64,000 nt of DNA from positions 1 through 64,000 of the forward strand of contig JAQBPX010000011.1 in assembly GCA_028287305.1 (NCBI GenBank), written 5' to 3'. Made by a program: the position numbers and the translations under genes. The DNA is from Gemmatimonadota bacterium (GTDB lineage: Bacteria; Gemmatimonadota; Gemmatimonadetes; Gemmatimonadales; Gemmatimonadaceae). Below are positions 41,163-49,189 of this stretch, piece after piece (the first letter of the stretch is position 1; each line of letters begins with the position of its first letter). Under the pieces are notes generated by a model that was given only the letters and a program-made list of their open reading frames with translations, made no database searches and was not told the DNA's origin.

Positions 41163-41681
41163 GTGATCGTCCTCGGCATCGATCCCGGCACCGCCTGCAC
41201 GGGGTACGGCGTGATCCAGGGCGAGGGGATGCACGCGGTGTCGCTCGTGGAGTGCGGCGTGATCCGCACGAAGGCGCGCGAGCCGCTCGCGGCGCGGCTG
41301 CTGGAGATCTACGAGGGCGTGCGTGAGTTGCTGGAGCGACACCGGCCGGACTACCTCTCCATCGAGGACGTGTTCTACTCGCGCAACGTGCGCACCACCG
41401 TGGTGCTGGGGCATGCGCGCGGCGTGATCCTGCTCGCGGGAGAGCAGGCGGGCGTGAGCATCAGCGAGTTTCCCCCCGCCGCCATCAAGAAGGCCGTGGC
41501 GGGCACCGGCGCGGCAACCAAGGAGCAGGTGCAGTTCATGATCACGCGACTGCTGCGCCTGAAGTCCGCACCCCAGCCCGCCGACGCCGCCGACGGCGTG
41601 GCGGCTGCGATCGCCTGCCTGATGGGCGCCAACGTGCCCCGGATGCCCGCGGTGCGGCGCATCGGCCCCGTGCCGCGATGA
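41163..41681 (+). CDS. ruvC: Holliday junction resolvase RuvC
   Basis: Endonuclease that resolves four-way DNA junctions with RuvAB. The 172-residue protein has the acidic catalytic set: Asp7 in LGIDPGTACTGYG, Glu in YLSIEDVFYSRN, and the C-terminal DAADGVAAAIACL Asp pair. GTG 41163 begins the invariant VLGIDPG stretch. It overlaps ruvA by 4 bp. Confidence 0.97.
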   Translation: MIVLGIDPGTACTGYGVIQGEGMHAVSLVECGVIRTKAREPLAARLLEIYEGVRELLERHRPDYLSIEDVFYSRNVRTTVVLGHARGVILLAGEQAGVSISEFPPAAIKKAVAGTGAATKEQVQFMITRLLRLKSAPQPADAADGVAAAIACLMGANVPRMPAVRRIGPVPR

Positions 41682-42280
41682 TCGTCCAGCTCACCGGCAC
41701 CCTGATCGCGCGCGACCTCGATCGCGTGGAGGTCATGACGCAGGGGGGCGTGGCGTACGAGCTGTCCATACCGCTGTCGGCATACGAGGCCCTTCCCCGC
41801 GTGGGCGAGGCGTGCTCGCTGCACACCTACCTGGTGGTGAAGGAGGACGGCTGGCAGCTGTTCGGGTTCTCGACGTCCTTCGAGCGGCGGGTGTTCCAGA
41901 AGCTGCTCGGTGCCAAGGGCGTGGGGCCGGCGCTCGCGCTCGGCATGCTGTCGGCGCTGTCTGCGGAGCGGGTGGTGCAGGCGATCCGGGAAAAGGACAT
42001 CGCGACGCTGCAGGGCGTGCCGCGCGTGGGCCGCAAGAAGGCGGAGCAGATGATCCTCGACCTCGCGGACAAGCTTGGCGAGATGCACACTTCCAGTGGC
42101 GAGGGAGGGCCGCGTCCCGAGGGGGCGTCGGCCGAGGACGCAATTCGCGCCCTCGCGTCGCTGGGCTACACCACGGCGGACGCGGAGAAGGCCGTGCGCG
42201 CCGCACTCGACGCGGGAGGACGCGGCCTGTCGGCCTCGGAGCTCATTCGCGCCGCACTTTCCAAAGTCGGGGGACGCTGA
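41678..42280 (+). CDS. ruvA: Holliday junction helicase subunit RuvA
   Basis: Junction-binding subunit that loads RuvB. The 200-residue protein shows the N-terminal OB fold (MIVQLTGTLIARDLDRVEV), helix-hairpin-helix motifs (KLLGAKGVGPALALGML; LQGVPRVGRKKAEQMILDL), and the C-terminal RuvB-binding domain (DAIRALASLGYTTADAEKAV). ATG 41678 overlaps ruvC. ruvB is not adjacent but lies 3 kb away at 45248. Confidence 0.97.
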   Translation: MIVQLTGTLIARDLDRVEVMTQGGVAYELSIPLSAYEALPRVGEACSLHTYLVVKEDGWQLFGFSTSFERRVFQKLLGAKGVGPALALGMLSALSAERVVQAIREKDIATLQGVPRVGRKKAEQMILDLADKLGEMHTSSGEGGPRPEGASAEDAIRALASLGYTTADAEKAVRAALDAGGRGLSASELIRAALSKVGGR

Positions 42281-42284
42281 CCGC

Positions 42285-43442
42285 ATGCTCGCCGCGAAGC
42301 GCTGCAGCACCTTCACCGAGTCGGTGATCCGCGAGATGACGCGGATCGCGAACCAGCACGAGGCCGTGAACCTCGCGCAGGGCTTCCCCGACTTTCCCAT
42401 GCCGGAGCCGATGAAGGAAGCGGCGTGCACGGCCATCCATGCGGACATCAACCAGTACGCGGTGACGTGGGGCAGCTCGTCGCTGCGCATCGCGATCGCC
42501 GAGAAGTACCGGAAGTGGTACGGCATGGACGTGGACCACGACCGCGAAGTGACGGTGACGTGCGGCGCCACGGAGGCGATGGCGGCGGTGTTCCTGGCGC
42601 TGATCGACCCGGGTGACGAGGTGATCGTGTTCGAGCCGTTCTACGAGAACTATGGCCCGGACGCGATCCTCGCCGGGGCGACGCCGGTGTTCGTGCCCTT
42701 CGAGCGGCCGAACTGGACGCTGGACGAGGACCGGCTGCGGAAGGCGTTCACGAAGCGCACGAAGGCGATCATCGTGAACACGCCGCACAACCCCACGGGG
42801 CGGGTGCTGACGCGCGCGGAGATGACGCTGATCGCCGACCTCTGCAAGCAGCACGACGTGTGGGTGATCACCGACGAGATCTACGAGCACATCCGCTATG
42901 CGGGCGAGCACCACGTGATGGCGACGTGGCCGGGGATGCGCGAGCGCACGATCACGATCTCGGGGCTGTCGAAGACGTTCAGCTGCACCGGGTGGCGGCT
43001 GGGCTACGCGGTGGCGCCGCCCGAGCAGACGAACGCCATCCGGAAGGTGCACGACTTCCTCACGGTGGGCGCGCCGGCGCCGCTGCAGGCGGCGGCGAGC
43101 GTGGGGATGCACTTCGACGCGGACTACTTCAACCACCTCGCGCTCGACTACCGGGCGCGTCGCGAGGTGATGTGCGCGTCGCTCACCGAGGCGGGATTCG
43201 AGTTCTCGGTGCCGGAGGGGGCGTACTACATCCTCGCGGACTTCTCGAAGCTGTCGGACAAGGACGACGTGACGTTCGCGAAGTGGATGGCGGAGGAAGT
43301 CGGCGTGGCGACCGTGCCGGGGTCGAGCTTCTATCACGACCGCGCGCTGGGCTCGAAGCTCGTGCGCTTCGCCTTCTGCAAGAAGTTCGAGACGCTGCGG
43401 AGGGCGGGAGACCGGCTGGCGCAGTTGCGGGAGATGGTCTAG
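42285..43442 (+). CDS. Class I/II pyridoxal-phosphate aminotransferase
   Basis: A 385-residue aminotransferase of the aspartate/kynurenine fold type. Features are NLAQGFPDFPMPEP, NQYAVTWGSSSLR, CGATEAMAAVFLAL, NTPHNPTGRVLT, TDEIYEHIRY and the PLP lysine K230 in SGLSKTFSCTGWRLGY. The NLAQGFPDF start is typical of the methionine/kynurenine-glutamine transaminase K group. It is 4 bp after ruvA and ends the yebC-ruvCA operon at a strong terminator. Confidence 0.93.
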   Translation: MLAAKRCSTFTESVIREMTRIANQHEAVNLAQGFPDFPMPEPMKEAACTAIHADINQYAVTWGSSSLRIAIAEKYRKWYGMDVDHDREVTVTCGATEAMAAVFLALIDPGDEVIVFEPFYENYGPDAILAGATPVFVPFERPNWTLDEDRLRKAFTKRTKAIIVNTPHNPTGRVLTRAEMTLIADLCKQHDVWVITDEIYEHIRYAGEHHVMATWPGMRERTITISGLSKTFSCTGWRLGYAVAPPEQTNAIRKVHDFLTVGAPAPLQAAASVGMHFDADYFNHLALDYRARREVMCASLTEAGFEFSVPEGAYYILADFSKLSDKDDVTFAKWMAEEVGVATVPGSSFYHDRALGSKLVRFAFCKKFETLRRAGDRLAQLREMV

Positions 43443-43479
43443 CCCGGCGGGTCGCGCGCGGGTCGCGGGCTCTGAAACG

Positions 43480-43514
43480 AAGGCGGGGCCGCGACTGAGT
43501 CGCGGCCCCGCCTT
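43480..43514. terminator. Strong terminator, probably bidirectional
   Basis: A perfect 16-bp stem (AAGGCGGGGCCGCGAC and GTCGCGGCCCCGCCTT) with a TGA loop. It lies between the plus-strand aminotransferase and the minus-strand secreted-protein gene that converge here. T-tracts on both sides are short. Confidence 0.85.
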
Positions 43515-43542
43515 GCTGGTGCGTAACGGAGTGCTGCCTGGC

Positions 43543-44127
43543 TTAGCGACCCTTCGCAGCCGCGTTGCCGGAGGCAGCGATCTGCGAGAGCACTGAGAAG
43601 ATCGCGGAGAACTCCGGCGGCGGGTTCGCGAGGAAGCCGGCGTTGGCGGTGTTCACCACGGCGTTGAAGGCGCTGAGCGCCTCGGCAACCTGGCCGGGCG
43701 TCGGGTTGGAGAGCAGGTTCGGCAGGGTGCTCATCAGGGTATTGATGACCGTCGCCGATGCGCCGCTCGTGGAGAGGGCGTTGTTGACCTGCGCCTTGAT
43801 CTCGGGAGAAGCGGAGCTCATCATCGAGACCGCGACGGTCGCCGCGGCTGCGGGAATGGCTGCGCCCGTCACCGGGTTGGTGATCGTGCCGCCGCCGGAG
43901 ACGGTGGCGACGATCGAATTGCTGGTGGAGACGATGGCGTTCGAGACGGCCGGGGTGACGGGCACCGCGGTGGTGCCGACGTTGCCGGCGCTCGGGGCAA
44001 AGATGCCGCCGGCGATGGTGGACTGGGTAACTGACGGGCCCGTGATGTCAGAGCCGTTGCCCTGAGCGCTCGCGACGGAGGCGCTGAGGAGAAGCGCGGC
44101 AGCGCAGGAAGCGAAGAGTTTGGTCAT
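43543..44127 (-). CDS. Small secreted protein, function unknown
   Basis: A 194-residue exported protein: signal MTKLFASCAAALLLSASVASAQ, then a Ser/Thr/Ala/Val-rich body with little charge (TVSGGGTITNPVTGAAIPAA; TVINTLMSTLPNLLSNPTPG; SAIFSVLSQIAASGNAAAKGR). There are no cysteines after the signal. The composition suggests a surface-exposed or extracellular protein. It lies 6 bp after the outer-membrane gene on the same strand and has GAGG overlapping that gene's end. Confidence 0.8.
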   Translation of the reverse strand: MTKLFASCAAALLLSASVASAQGNGSDITGPSVTQSTIAGGIFAPSAGNVGTTAVPVTPAVSNAIVSTSNSIVATVSGGGTITNPVTGAAIPAAAATVAVSMMSSASPEIKAQVNNALSTSGASATVINTLMSTLPNLLSNPTPGQVAEALSAFNAVVNTANAGFLANPPPEFSAIFSVLSQIAASGNAAAKGR

Positions 44128-44133
44128 GTGTCC

Positions 44134-44991
44134 CTACCTCGGGATGAAGATGTTGCGCACGGACGAGAACTTGAACCCGGCGCCGATGCCGAGCACGAAG
44201 CGAGCGGAGTTGCCGTCGCGACCGGTGACGTCCGCAACCCCTGGGCTGATGACGATCGGTGCCCAGCGAAACGGCACGATCGACGCTGCGAGGGTCAGGT
44301 CCTGTCCGGTCCAGTCCGCGATGAGGGAAACCGCTTCGTGAACGCGAAGGCCGCCGCTCGCGAAGAAGTTGATGTTGTCGTGGTTCGCCTGGAAGTCGGG
44401 AATGCGCTGAAAGCGGCCGTTGCCAACACCAGCGTTCATGGTGAAGGTGCCGAAGGGGTCACCCTCGCGCTCGCGCAGGTGGAACACCTTGGAGACGACG
44501 CCGTACACACTGCGACTGCCGTCGGTGCCGCCCCAGTTCGTGAGGTTCTCGATGCCGACCGCCACTCCGTAGTTCTTCGGCAGTGCCTTGTGCAGCTTGG
44601 CGCTGATGCTGCCGCGCTGGCCGAATCCCTCGCGGAAGGTGGAGAGCGAAGCAACGGCGACTTCGAGGCCGATCAGGTCGCGCGAGTTGAGGAGGCCGAA
44701 GCCCACCGACACGGAGCCGTCGCCGGTGTTGCCACCGCGCGTGGATTCCTGATAGCTGAGGCCAGCAAAGCCGTCGCCGAAGTTGGCGCCGTAGGCGCTC
44801 GGCGAGCCGGAGCTGTTGCCCGGCGAGGAGCGCGAGGCCGATGAGGCCACCTCGAGGCTCGGGAGCTGGGCCAGCTGGTAGCGCCGGCGCAGGCTATCGA
44901 GGTCCTGCGCTCCGACTGGGCGCACGAGCGCAGCAAGCGCCAGCACTCCCGCGCAAACGGCGGTCAGGCGCAGAATTCGATCGCGTCCCAT
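44134..44991 (-). CDS. Outer-membrane/secreted beta-rich protein
   Basis: A 285-residue exported protein with signal MGRDRILRLTAVCAGVLALAALVRPVGAQ. The mature part has a Ser/Gly-rich linker (SSASRSSPGNSSGSPS) and then regular amphipathic strands (VSVGFGLLNSRDLIGLEVAV; FTMNAGVGNGRF; FVLGIGAGFKFSS) consistent with a barrel. The start is fixed by a perfect AGGAGG 6 nt before ATG 44991; the open frame continues upstream but is not protein-like. It leads a two-gene operon, with a perfect palindrome in its leader. Confidence 0.82.
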   Translation of the reverse strand: MGRDRILRLTAVCAGVLALAALVRPVGAQDLDSLRRRYQLAQLPSLEVASSASRSSPGNSSGSPSAYGANFGDGFAGLSYQESTRGGNTGDGSVSVGFGLLNSRDLIGLEVAVASLSTFREGFGQRGSISAKLHKALPKNYGVAVGIENLTNWGGTDGSRSVYGVVSKVFHLREREGDPFGTFTMNAGVGNGRFQRIPDFQANHDNINFFASGGLRVHEAVSLIADWTGQDLTLAASIVPFRWAPIVISPGVADVTGRDGNSARFVLGIGAGFKFSSVRNIFIPR

Positions 44992-45027
44992 GAACTGCCT
45001 CCTATCGAGATGTGGAAATGGTGTAGC

Positions 45028-45046
45028 TGGGCGCAAGTTGCGCCCA
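45028..45046. promoter_or_regulatory. Perfect 9-1-9 palindrome in the leader of the outer-membrane gene
   Basis: TGGGCGCAA-G-TTGCGCCCA is a perfect inverted repeat 36 bp upstream of the ATG at 44991. It could be a repressor operator or, in RNA, a short hairpin. No cognate regulator is encoded nearby. Confidence 0.45.
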
Positions 45047-45213
45047 CAACCCTGAGGCGTGCCCTTTCGGGCCCGCGCATTCACCGAATATGACATAGAG
45101 AAGCGCATCGCGAAAGCCACAGTTTCATAAAGGACGTAACTCGTTCAGGAGCCGCATTTTTCAGGCCCTTTCTTTCGGCTTTCCTTCGGGATAGATTTCC
45201 GCTGAACTTTTTC

Positions 45214-45241
45214 TTGCCGACCCACTCCGCCCAGGTAGTGT
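45214..45241 (+). promoter_or_regulatory. Putative leaderless promoter of ruvB
   Basis: TTGCCG (45214-45219), a 16-bp spacer and TAGTGT (45236-45241) end 6 bp before the ruvB ATG. There is no ribosome binding site, consistent with a leaderless message. Confidence 0.4.
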
Positions 45242-45247
45242 GTAGCG

Positions 45248-46276
45248 ATGACCCGCGCCGAAATCACGACGCCCGAGGTGCTGCCTGACGAGTCCGTGGT
45301 GGAGCTGTCGCTCCGGCCACAGCGACTCGCGGAGTTCATCGGCCAGTCGAAGGTCAAGGAAAACCTGCGCCTCGCCATCGATGCAGCGCTCGCACGCCGC
45401 GAGCCACTGGATCACGCGATTTTCTACGGCCCGCCCGGGCTCGGCAAGACCACGCTGGCCGAGCTCATCGCGCGCGAGCTCGGGGTCAACATCCGCACCA
45501 CGTCGGGCCCCGCGCTCGAGAAGCCGGGCGACCTGGTGGGAACGCTGACGAACATGCGGGAGGGCGACCTGCTCTTCATCGACGAGATCCACCGGCTGCG
45601 CCCGGTGATCGAGGAGTTCCTCTATCCCGCCATGGAGGACTTCCGTATCGACATCCGCCTGAGCGAGGGTCCCAAGGCACAGACGATCACGATGCCCATC
45701 GAGCGATTCACGCTCATCGGCGCCACCACGCGCTTCGGGATGCTCACCGCCCCGATGCGCGCACGGTTCGGCATCGAGCAGCGGCTCAACTACTACGCCG
45801 CGTCCGACCTGGAGCTGATCGTCCGGCGCACCGCGGAGGTGCTGAAGGTGGAGATCCATCACGCCGGCGCGCAGGAGATCGCGAAGCGGTCGCGCGGCAC
45901 GCCGCGCGTGGCCAATCGCCTGCTGCGCCGGGTGCGCGACTACGCGCAGGTGCGCGCAGACGGCATCATCTCGGAACTCGTGGCGCAGCAGGCGCTCGAG
46001 ATGCTCGACGTCGACCAGTTCGGGCTGGACGACATGGACGGGCGGATCCTCAAGACGATCATCGAGAAGTTCGAGGGGGGCCCCGTGGGCGTGAACACCA
46101 TCGCCGCCGCGATCGGTGAGGACTCCAACACCATCGAGGAGGTGTACGAGCCCTTCCTGGTGCAGAACGGCTTCCTGCAGCGCACGTCGCGCGGGCGCAT
46201 GGCGACCCCACTGGCGTATCGCCACTTCGGCTTCGTCCCGCGCGCCGAGGGCGTGGAGCAGGGGGGGTTGTTCTGA
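45248..46276 (+). CDS. ruvB: Holliday junction branch-migration ATPase RuvB
   Basis: AAA+ motor of RuvAB. The 342-residue protein carries [20 protein letters not shown], Walker [10 protein letters not shown], Walker [11 protein letters not shown], sensor 1 LIGATTRFG, and the C-terminal winged helix ([21 protein letters not shown]). Length and every motif match the family. It is transcribed alone; ruvC and ruvA are 3 kb upstream, separated by an oppositely oriented secreted-protein pair. Confidence 0.98.
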   Translation: MTRAEITTPEVLPDESVVELSLRPQRLAEFIGQSKVKENLRLAIDAALARREPLDHAIFYGPPGLGKTTLAELIARELGVNIRTTSGPALEKPGDLVGTLTNMREGDLLFIDEIHRLRPVIEEFLYPAMEDFRIDIRLSEGPKAQTITMPIERFTLIGATTRFGMLTAPMRARFGIEQRLNYYAASDLELIVRRTAEVLKVEIHHAGAQEIAKRSRGTPRVANRLLRRVRDYAQVRADGIISELVAQQALEMLDVDQFGLDDMDGRILKTIIEKFEGGPVGVNTIAAAIGEDSNTIEEVYEPFLVQNGFLQRTSRGRMATPLAYRHFGFVPRAEGVEQGGLF

Positions 46277-46325
46277 ACGGCGGTGATGCAGTGATGCACG
46301 AACTGCGTACGGGGCGGCGACAGCG

Positions 46326-47213
46326 TCAGGTCGTGTAGAAGGTCACGAAGAAGAGCAGCGCACGGTACGCCATGAGCGACACGGCCACCCCGACCGACAG
46401 CAGCGCGCCGCGCACCACGCCCGCCACTCGCCCATCGCCGTACGCTCGCCGTTGCGCGAGTGAGAGATAGACGCCCGAGGCGAACAGCATCACCGCACCC
46501 AGCAGCTGGTCCGCATCGCCCGCCGCCTTCACGTGCGCGATCCGCTCGAAGGCCGCCAGTGCGAGCCCCGCGAGCAGGGTTCCCCCCACGATCAGCACGA
46601 AGAACGCGGAGTAGAAGTGCAGCGCGAACACCAGGTGCTGCACCCCCGGGCGCCCTCGGCCTGCGTTGACCAGCGCCACCACCAGGGCGAGCAGTGGCAC
46701 CATCGCGATGACGAGCGTCTTCGCCTGCGTCGCCGTGGCGCTGTCGAAGGTGTGCGCGTAGGCAGCGTAGCCCTCCTCGATGCGCAGCGAATCGGGATGC
46801 GGATGGTCCGCGTCCGTCGCGCGCGCGCGCAACCTCGCCAGGACCATGGGCTGGGCGATGCCCTTGTGCCACGTGCCGTGGATCTGGTCGCCCAGGCGCG
46901 TGGAGAACACGTTCATGTGCAGCGGCGATCCCACGATGAAGAACAGCACGTTGAGCGTGAGGAACAGCTGCAGCGGGCGCTTCCACGCCACGCGCTGGCC
47001 GAGCATGTAGCGCCGCGTGAGCTCGCCCGGCTGGCGAATGAGCACGCGGATGGTGCGCCAGAAGGCGCCGTCCGCGTCGGTGAGGCTGCCGATCGCCTCC
47101 GCGAAGAAGTGGCGCAGCGAGTAGTGGCGTGCCTCGGCGCGCATCTCGCCGCACGCCGGGCAGTACGTGCCCGAGAAGGGCGAGCCACAGCTGACGCAGG
47201 GAGTGTCCGTCAC
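46326..47213 (-). CDS. Zinc-ribbon membrane protein (DUF3667-like), copy 2
   Basis: A 295-residue protein with an N-terminal zinc ribbon (CVSCGSPFSGTYCPACGE), a conserved cytoplasmic stretch (FWRTIRVLIRQPGELTRRYMLGQR then PLQLFLTLNVLFF), and about five membrane helices. The arrangement matches DUF3667/DUF3667-like proteins of unknown function. GTG 47213 overlaps the stop of the upstream paralogue (GTGA). The 45% or so visual similarity in the first 110 residues shows a tandem duplication. Confidence 0.82.
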   Translation of the reverse strand: MTDTPCVSCGSPFSGTYCPACGEMRAEARHYSLRHFFAEAIGSLTDADGAFWRTIRVLIRQPGELTRRYMLGQRVAWKRPLQLFLTLNVLFFIVGSPLHMNVFSTRLGDQIHGTWHKGIAQPMVLARLRARATDADHPHPDSLRIEEGYAAYAHTFDSATATQAKTLVIAMVPLLALVVALVNAGRGRPGVQHLVFALHFYSAFFVLIVGGTLLAGLALAAFERIAHVKAAGDADQLLGAVMLFASGVYLSLAQRRAYGDGRVAGVVRGALLSVGVAVSLMAYRALLFFVTFYTT

Positions 47214-48082
47214 GTGGAATAGCTGGTGGCGATGAAGAGCAGCACCCGGTAGTACGAGAGTGCCACGAGGAAGGAGAACGCGACCACGAGCGCCTTCGCG
47301 GCCGCCATCACGAGGTGGTCGCCGTAGGCGCGGCGGAAGCCGAGGGCCATCCAGATCGCCCACGCGCCGACGAGCGGATAGCTGTAGAAATTATCCGTGT
47401 TCCCGGGCACCGAATAGCCGTGCGTCGCGCGCCAGTGCAGGAAGCCCGTCATCGGCGCGCCGATCGCCACCATCAGCAGCAGGAACGCGCTGAATGCATT
47501 GAAGGCAAAGACCACATGCTGCGCGGCGAATCGCCGGCGTCGCCATTCGAGCAGTCCCACCACGAGCGCCATCGGAGGAATGAGCACGAAGACCAGCGAC
47601 TTGGAGAGCGTGAAGCTCTGGGTGTCGTAGGTGGGCACGAACGCGGTGGCGCGCCGCCGGAACTCGAGGCTGTCGGTGGTCGCGACGTGCAGCTTCCTGG
47701 CGAGCATCTCGCGCTTGAACGCCCGCGCATGGCCGGAGCCGAGCTGCGAGCGGAGCGGCGTGTCGAAGACGTGGTTGCCGATGGCGCCGGCGCAGAGGAA
47801 GAACACCAGGTTGGCGATGAGGAACAGCTGCAGCGGGCTCACGTACGGCACGCGCGACCCCCGAACCCAGGCGACGGCCAGCTCGCCGGGGCGCAGCGCG
47901 AGTGACTTGAGCGTGCGCAGGAGCCGGCCGTCGAAGTGTGTGAAGGCCTCCAGTGCGTCCTCGGCGAACTCGAACAGCGACAGGTGCCGATCCGATGCCC
48001 GGCGCTCGCCGCACTGCGGGCAGTAGGGCGAGGCGATCGGGGCCCGGCACGTGACGCATTCGGGCGTCGAGTCGGTGAGCAT
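47210..48082 (-). CDS. Zinc-ribbon membrane protein (DUF3667-like), copy 1
   Basis: A 290-residue paralogue of the following gene: zinc ribbon CVTCRAPIASPYCPQCGE, then LLRTLKSLALRPGELAVAWVRGSR, PLQLFLIANLVFFLCAG, and further helices (LVFVLIPPMALVVGLLEW; HVVFAFNAFSAFLLLMVAI). Both copies end in a similar aromatic helix (YYRVLLFIATSYST and YRALLFFVTFYTT). ATG 48082 was taken as start; the ribbon begins 8 residues later. It is divergent from queA with 66 bp between. Confidence 0.82.
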   Translation of the reverse strand: MLTDSTPECVTCRAPIASPYCPQCGERRASDRHLSLFEFAEDALEAFTHFDGRLLRTLKSLALRPGELAVAWVRGSRVPYVSPLQLFLIANLVFFLCAGAIGNHVFDTPLRSQLGSGHARAFKREMLARKLHVATTDSLEFRRRATAFVPTYDTQSFTLSKSLVFVLIPPMALVVGLLEWRRRRFAAQHVVFAFNAFSAFLLLMVAIGAPMTGFLHWRATHGYSVPGNTDNFYSYPLVGAWAIWMALGFRRAYGDHLVMAAAKALVVAFSFLVALSYYRVLLFIATSYST

Positions 48083-48136
48083 CGCCCACCATGGGGTGCG
48101 CGCGGTGCACGGCACAAGGGCACGTGGCGATCCCGC

Positions 48137-48142
48137 TATCTT
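48137..48142 (+). promoter_or_regulatory. Putative -10 of a leaderless queA-operon promoter
   Basis: TATCTT lies exactly 6 bp before the queA ATG, without a ribosome binding site in the gap. The -35 region is not recognisable. TATCTT also forms the -10 of the iron-permease promoter at 60565-60593. Confidence 0.35.
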
Positions 48143-48148
48143 TCCGCG

Positions 48149-49189
48149 ATGCACGCGACCGGCCAACGCACCGCCGACTACGACTTCGCGCTGCCGCCGG
48201 AGCTGGTGGCCCAGCAGCCGGCGGCGCGGAGGGATGCGTCGCGCCTGATGATCGTGCGGCGCGAGCCCGGGACGATCGAGCACGGCACCTTCACCGACCT
48301 CCCGTCGCTGCTGGCGCCGGGCGACGCGCTCGTGGTGAATCGCTCGCGCGTGTTTCGCGCCCGCCTGCTGGGCACCCGCGACTCCGGCGCGCCGGCGGAA
48401 GTCTTCCTGCTGCGCGCGCTCGGCGGCGACCGCTGGGAGGCCATGGTCTCGCCGGGCGGCAAGCTGAAGCCGGGACGCCGCGTGACGATCGCTCCCGGGT
48501 TCGAGGCGGTGATCATCGAGACGACCGAACGGCGCACGCGCGTGGTGGAGCTGCGCGCGAGCATCCCGATTGCCGAGGCGATCGCGCAATGGGGGCACGT
48601 GCCGCTGCCGCCGTACATCGAGCGCGCCGACGCCGCCGTGGATGCTGAGCGGTACCAGACCGTCTACTCGCGCGAGGAGGGATCCGTCGCTGCCCCCACG
48701 GCCGGCCTGCACTTCACGCCGGAGCTGCTCGCGCAACTCGACGCGCGCGGCGTGCGGCGCGGGGAGGTGCTGCTGCACGTGGGCGCCGGGACGTTCAAGC
48801 CGGTCGAGGTGGATGACCCCGCCGAGCACGTGATGCACGAGGAGTGGTTCGACGTGCCGACGGAGACGGCCGCGCTGGTGGCGGACACGAAGGCGCGCGG
48901 AGGCCGGGTGTGCGCCGTGGGCACCACCAGCGTGCGCGCCCTCGAGAGCGCCGCAGACGCACACGGTGCGGTGCGCGAGGGCAGTGCGGAGACGCGCATC
49001 TTTCTCCGTCCACCCAGCGGGCCGCGCGTGGTGGATGCGCTCGTGACCAACTTTCACCTGCCCCGCTCCACGCTGATCATGCTCGTGGCCAGCCTGGCCG
49101 GCTACGAACTCACGATGCGCGCGTACGCCGAGGCCGTGCGCGAACGATATCGCTTCTACTCGTATGGTGATGCCATGGTGATCCTGTGA
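48149..49189 (+). CDS. queA: S-adenosylmethionine:tRNA ribosyltransferase-isomerase
   Basis: Transfers the ribosyl part of SAM to preQ1 in tRNA, the penultimate step of queuosine synthesis. The 346-residue protein begins with YDFALPPELVAQQPAARRDASRLM and has VNRSRVFRARL, GHVPLPPYIERAD, YQTVYSREEGSVAAPTAGLHFT and LHVGAGTFKPVEVDD, all standard. It is followed by tgt with a 4-bp overlap, the other queuosine enzyme. It leads a twelve-gene operon that runs to lgt at 58111. Confidence 0.97.
   Translation: MHATGQRTADYDFALPPELVAQQPAARRDASRLMIVRREPGTIEHGTFTDLPSLLAPGDALVVNRSRVFRARLLGTRDSGAPAEVFLLRALGGDRWEAMVSPGGKLKPGRRVTIAPGFEAVIIETTERRTRVVELRASIPIAEAIAQWGHVPLPPYIERADAAVDAERYQTVYSREEGSVAAPTAGLHFTPELLAQLDARGVRRGEVLLHVGAGTFKPVEVDDPAEHVMHEEWFDVPTETAALVADTKARGGRVCAVGTTSVRALESAADAHGAVREGSAETRIFLRPPSGPRVVDALVTNFHLPRSTLIMLVASLAGYELTMRAYAEAVRERYRFYSYGDAMVIL

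Noticed and set aside
45161-46225. A 354-codon frame antisense to ruvB
   Set aside because: ruvB is unmistakable on the plus strand.
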